From contig DATNAQ010000101.1 in the NCBI GenBank assembly GCA_035607415.1, positions 1 through 64,000 on the forward strand: a stretch of DNA of 64,000 nucleotides, in the 5' to 3' direction. The DNA is from JAQBQH01 sp035607415. GTDB lineage: Bacteria > Myxococcota_A > Polyangia > Palsa-1104. This document shows, piece by piece, positions 60,767 to 64,000 of this stretch. The notes below the pieces were generated by a model. That model saw nothing but the letters and a program-made list of their open reading frames with translations. It had not been told where the DNA came from and did not search any database. A program made the position numbers and the translations under genes. Each line of letters begins with the position of its first letter. The first letter of the stretch is position 1.

Positions 60767-61927
60767 GTGTTGAAGGAAGAGCACCTGCAGATTCGCGAGT
60801 CGGTCCGCGAGTTCGTCGAGCGCGAGGTGGCGCCGGTCGCCGACGAGCTCGACAACGCCGAAAAAGAGATCCCGATGCCGATCATCGGCAAGATGGCCGA
60901 GCTCGGGTACTTCGGTCTCATCTTCCCCGCCGAGTACGGCGGCATGGGCCTCGACTCCTTGTCGATGGCGATCGTGACCGAAGAGCTGTCGCGCGGCTGG
61001 CTGTCGGTGGGCTCGGTGATGACGCGCATGATCATCACCGGCACGCTCATCATGGCCAACGGCACTCCCGAGCAGAAGAAGAAGTTCCTGCCCAAGATCG
61101 CGTCGGGCGAGATGCTGACGGCCGCCGCGTTCACCGAGCCCGACGTCGGCTCCGACACCGCGTCGATGAAGCTGCGCGCCGTCAAGGACGGCGACCATTA
61201 CAAGCTCTACGGCGAGAAGACGTGGTGCACGTTCGCCAACCGCGCGCACGTGCTGACGGTGCTGGCGCGGACCAATCCCGACGTGCAGCCGCCGCACAAG
61301 GGCCTCTCGCTGCTGCTCGTCGAGAAACAGCCGGGCGACGGCTTTCACCCGCCGGAGCTGGCGGGCGGGCCGATCCCGACGATCGGCTACAAGGGCATGA
61401 AGTCGTACTCGCTCGGCTTCGACGGCTTCTCGTGCCCGCGCGAGAACCTCCTCGGCGGCGAAGAGGGGCGCGGCTTCTATCAGCTGATGGCCACGTACGA
61501 GTACGCGCGCATCCAGACGGCGGCGCGCGCCGTCGGCACCGCGCAGGCGGCGTACGAGGCGGCGCTCAAGTACGCGCAGGAGCGCGTGCAGTTCGGCCAC
61601 CCGATCGCCGACTTCCAGGTCATCCGGCACAAGCTCGCGCACGCCGCCGTCGAGATCGAGGCGGCGCGCCAGCTGACGTACTACGCGTGCGAGAAGAAGG
61701 ACTCGGGCGCGCGCTCGGATCTCGAGGCCGGCATGGCCAAGGTGTTCGCGGCCGAGATGGCCGAGCGCGTGACGTCGGAGATGATGCAGATCTTCGGCGG
61801 CTACGGCTATTCGCGTGAGTATCCGGCGCAGCGCTTCTGGCGCGACGCGCGCGTCTTCCGCATCTTCGAAGGCACGAGCGAGATCCAGTACGAAGTCATC
61901 GCGAAGCGGTTGCTCGGCGGAAAATAG
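60767..61927 (+). CDS. Acyl-CoA dehydrogenase (candidate methylsuccinyl-CoA dehydrogenase)
   Basis: 386 residues of ordinary acyl-CoA dehydrogenase length. Segments include FVEREVAPVADEL, AAAFTEPDVGSDTASMK, GEKTWCTFANRAHV, ALKYAQERVQFGHPI, IFGGYGYSREYPAQRFWRDA and IFEGTSEIQYEVIAKR. The flavoenzyme oxidises an acyl-CoA to the enoyl-CoA. The next two genes fit mesaconyl-CoA hydratase and beta-methylmalyl-CoA lyase, so methylsuccinyl-CoA is an attractive substrate, although known methylsuccinyl-CoA dehydrogenases are longer. The GTG at 60767 is chosen; TTG one codon later is possible. Confidence 0.9.
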   Translation: MLKEEHLQIRESVREFVEREVAPVADELDNAEKEIPMPIIGKMAELGYFGLIFPAEYGGMGLDSLSMAIVTEELSRGWLSVGSVMTRMIITGTLIMANGTPEQKKKFLPKIASGEMLTAAAFTEPDVGSDTASMKLRAVKDGDHYKLYGEKTWCTFANRAHVLTVLARTNPDVQPPHKGLSLLLVEKQPGDGFHPPELAGGPIPTIGYKGMKSYSLGFDGFSCPRENLLGGEEGRGFYQLMATYEYARIQTAARAVGTAQAAYEAALKYAQERVQFGHPIADFQVIRHKLAHAAVEIEAARQLTYYACEKKDSGARSDLEAGMAKVFAAEMAERVTSEMMQIFGGYGYSREYPAQRFWRDARVFRIFEGTSEIQYEVIAKRLLGGK

Positions 61928-61930
61928 GCC

Positions 61931-63004
61931 ATGACTCCGAGCGAGTATCGATACGGGCGGCTCCTGTCGGACTTCGAGGTCGGCGCGACCTACCAGCATC
62001 CGTGGGAGGTCACCATCGACGGCGGCACGGTCGCGCTGTTCCAGGCGTCGTTCCTCGATGCCACGCCGATCTACGCCTCCGCCGTCGCGGCCAAGGCGTG
62101 CGGGCTGAAGGATCGGCCGCTCCATCCCCTGCTCTGCCTGAACCTCGGGCTCTCCTTTTCGGTCCACGACGTCAGCGAGCAGGCGATCGCGCACCTCGCC
62201 TACCTGGACGTGCGCTTCCCCGAGGCCGGCTACGTCGGCGACACCGTGCGCGCGCGCTCCACCGTCCTCGGCGCCAAGCCGGCGTCGTCGGGCGACAAGG
62301 GCGTCGTGCACGTGCGCACGATCCTCGAGAACGAGCGCGGCGCGGTGCTGTGCGCGTTCGAGCGCAAGGCGCTCATCCGCGCCGGCGCGCTCGGCGATCG
62401 CCCGACGCAGGCGAACCTCCTCGGCGAGGAGACGCCGGCCGTCACCACGTTCCCGTTGGTGCCGAAGGCGCTCAGCGCCGGCACCGCCTTCGGCTTCGGC
62501 CCGTGGGCGGGCGACTTTTCCGTCGGGCAGGTGTTCACGCACGCCATCGGCAAGACCGTCGGCGAGTCGGAGCACATGCAGCTCACCGCGCTGGTACGCA
62601 ACTCGCACCCCCTGCACTTCGACGAGGTCTACTGCAAGGACAACTCGTTCACCAAGCAGCGCGTCGTCTACGGTGGTCTCGTGCTGACGTGGGTGGCGAC
62701 GCTCGCCTCACGCGATCTCGCCGGCCGCGCGCTCTGGGAGGCGGGCCTCGACGCCGGCGCGCATCCGAGCGGCGTCGTCGGCGGTGACACGCTGTACGCG
62801 GCGTCGAAGGTCCTCGCCGTCGAGAACGTCGACGCCGACTTCGCGCGCGTGACGTTCCGCCTCGTCGGCGTGAAGAACCGGACGTCGGCGTCGGCCTTCG
62901 CCGAGCACGGCGACGCGCTGTTCGCCGACGAGCTGTCGAAGAAGGAACGCAAAATCAAAGAGAAGGTCGTCGAGATCACCCGCACGCTTCAGGTCAGGAG
63001 ATAG
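61931..63004 (+). CDS. MaoC-type dehydratase, probably mesaconyl-CoA hydratase
   Basis: 357 residues with two hotdog-like MaoC halves. The N-terminal half has YRYGRLLSDFEVGATYQHPW, and the C-terminal half FSVGQVFTHAIGKTVGESEH and ALVRNSHPLHFDEVYCKDN. The length and pairing with a CitE-like lyase agree with mesaconyl-CoA hydratase (beta-methylmalyl-CoA dehydratase, about 340 residues) of the ethylmalonyl-CoA pathway. It starts three bases after the dehydrogenase stop. Confidence 0.82.
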   Translation: MTPSEYRYGRLLSDFEVGATYQHPWEVTIDGGTVALFQASFLDATPIYASAVAAKACGLKDRPLHPLLCLNLGLSFSVHDVSEQAIAHLAYLDVRFPEAGYVGDTVRARSTVLGAKPASSGDKGVVHVRTILENERGAVLCAFERKALIRAGALGDRPTQANLLGEETPAVTTFPLVPKALSAGTAFGFGPWAGDFSVGQVFTHAIGKTVGESEHMQLTALVRNSHPLHFDEVYCKDNSFTKQRVVYGGLVLTWVATLASRDLAGRALWEAGLDAGAHPSGVVGGDTLYAASKVLAVENVDADFARVTFRLVGVKNRTSASAFAEHGDALFADELSKKERKIKEKVVEITRTLQVRR

Positions 63005-63006
63005 GC

Positions 63007-63948
63007 ATGTCGAACTACGATCAGTTGGTCATCGCTCGCGACTTCCGCATCCGCCGCACCGAGCTCACCTGCCCGGCGCACTCGCTCAAGATGATGACCA
63101 AGGCCGCCGGCTCCGAGGCCGACGAGGTGATCCTCGATCTCGAGGACTCGTGCGCCGTCTCGCAGAAGGTCGAGGCGCGCAAGACGCTCGTCGAGGCGCT
63201 CAACACGCTCGACTTCAAGGGCCCAGACGGGCAACAGAAGATCCGCGCGTTCCGCCCCAACAACATCCGCACCAAGTTCTTCTACAAGGATGTCATCGAG
63301 GTCGTCGAAGCGGCGGGCAAGAACATCGACATCATGGTGCTCCCGAAGAGCTATGGGCCCGACGACGTGCGCTTCGCCGATCGCCTGCTGACGCAGATCG
63401 AGCAGAACATGGGCTTCGAGATCGGGCGCATCAAGCTCGAGGTGCTCATCGAGTCGGCCGAAGCGTGCCTGAAGGCCTACGAGATCGCCACGTCGACGCC
63501 GCGCATGGCCGGGCTCATCTTCGGCATCGCCGACTTCGCCGGCGACATCGGCGCCAAGGAGCTGACCAAAGAGCAGTTCCAGGTCTACCACTACCCGAAG
63601 ATGCAAACGATCGTCGCGGCGCGCGCCGCCGGCATCGACTGCATCGACAACGTGACCTTGCAGTTCCGCGATCTCGATCAGTGCCGCAAGGACGCCGAGT
63701 ACGCCTCGAAGATGGGCTTCGACGGCAAGTGGGCGATCCACCCCGACCAGGTGAAGATCATCAACGAGGTGTTCACGCCGTCGAAGGACGAGCTGACGCG
63801 CGCCACCGAGATCCTCGAGCTCTACAAGAAGGCCGACATGGATCAGGGGCTCGGCGCCATCGTCTACAAGGACGAGATGGTCGACGCGGCCACGTTGCGC
63901 GTCGAGTGGAAGAAGGTCGCCGTCGCCAAGAAGGCGGGGCTGCTCTAG
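63007..63948 (+). CDS. CitE-like lyase, probably beta-methylmalyl-CoA/malyl-CoA lyase
   Basis: 313 residues. The CitE/HpcH-type TIM barrel has RTELTCPAHSLKMMTKAAG, DEVILDLEDSCA, LEVLIESAEACLKAYEIA, LIFGIADFAGDIGAK and GKWAIHPDQVKIINEVFTPS. Glu and Asp in ESAEA and DLEDS are the usual metal ligands. The sequence and length (about 318 in Rhodobacter Mcl1) suggest cleavage of beta-methylmalyl-CoA to propionyl-CoA and glyoxylate. It is the last gene in the three-gene operon, two bases after the hydratase. An RBS for a further gene is present at the window edge. Confidence 0.85.
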   Translation: MSNYDQLVIARDFRIRRTELTCPAHSLKMMTKAAGSEADEVILDLEDSCAVSQKVEARKTLVEALNTLDFKGPDGQQKIRAFRPNNIRTKFFYKDVIEVVEAAGKNIDIMVLPKSYGPDDVRFADRLLTQIEQNMGFEIGRIKLEVLIESAEACLKAYEIATSTPRMAGLIFGIADFAGDIGAKELTKEQFQVYHYPKMQTIVAARAAGIDCIDNVTLQFRDLDQCRKDAEYASKMGFDGKWAIHPDQVKIINEVFTPSKDELTRATEILELYKKADMDQGLGAIVYKDEMVDAATLRVEWKKVAVAKKAGLL

Positions 63949-63960
63949 GCAACGAATTGG

Positions 63961-64000
63961 TTGACTGAGTCAAACATTGGCCGCAGCACACGAGGAGGAA
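63961..64000 (+). promoter_or_regulatory. Palindrome TTGACTGAGTCAA and ribosome site of a gene beyond the window
   Basis: The 13-base palindrome with a single central base lies 12 bases after the lyase stop, and GAGGAGGAA occupies 63992-64000. The latter is a strong ribosome site for an ATG just outside the window, so the operon probably continues. The palindrome may be an operator. Confidence 0.5.

Overview
The window is very GC-rich and looks like a chromosome segment of a Myxococcota (deltaproteobacterial) relative, probably of the Haliangium/Kofleria or Polyangium side. The signs are a MYXO-CTERM sorting tail on a glucoamylase, eukaryote-like Ser/Thr kinases next to an FHA-sigma54 activator, many histidine kinases with GAF domains, many lipoproteins, thrombospondin-type-3 and NHL-type surface proteins, and dense Gram-negative envelope genes. 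The genus is inference. No rRNA, tRNA, CRISPR array, integrase or transposase was seen.

Layout. 1-480: the 3' end of an unrecognised gene. 586-12276 (minus): a PDZ/GAF histidine kinase, then a likely operon of TamB, an Omp85 barrel protein and a sigma54 response regulator. 12336-17562 (plus): a TSP3/VWA lipoprotein and DNA polymerase I. 17698-23823 (plus): an SDR epimerase, a 5-alpha-reductase-like membrane enzyme, a TPR/zincin lipoprotein, a GAF-GAF histidine kinase, a TPR/HEAT lipoprotein and a small Cys-rich exported protein. 23826-25693 (minus): a BamB/YfgM-like pair. 25756-28932: a small barrel protein, a PilZ protein, a zinc-ribbon membrane protein and a receiver-kinase hybrid. 29309-50346 (almost all plus): a large alpha-glucan/sugar utilisation locus. 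50380-55491: two Ser/Thr kinases and an FHA-sigma54 activator. 55493-59039: small exported proteins, an NHL-type lipoprotein and an AI-2E-family permease. 59081-63948: a short-chain acyl-CoA regulator of the ScfR/RamB type divergent from acyl-CoA dehydrogenase, MaoC dehydratase and CitE-like lyase genes, which resemble the lower ethylmalonyl-CoA pathway.

How the genes fit. The sugar locus reads as a starch system built from lipoprotein alpha-amylases, a surface glucoamylase and maltoporin-like barrels, feeding two ABC importers. One is a CUT1 maltodextrin importer in which the binding protein is fused to the MalF permease; the other is a XylGHF-type CUT2 importer whose genes directly follow the glucoamylase. 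Four-base start/stop overlaps (ATGA, GTGA, TTGA) join most genes in these operons.

The most unusual non-coding content is two families of structured repeats. The first is two approximately 320-bp loci (26.35-26.67 kb and 28.95-29.25 kb), each made of two giant hairpins whose roughly 68-70 nt loops are conserved while their perfect 25-29 bp stems differ between copies and remain fully complementary. The second is a 95-122 bp hairpin with repeated GATCTC units, found after the first gene and after polA. No known element type was recognised for either.
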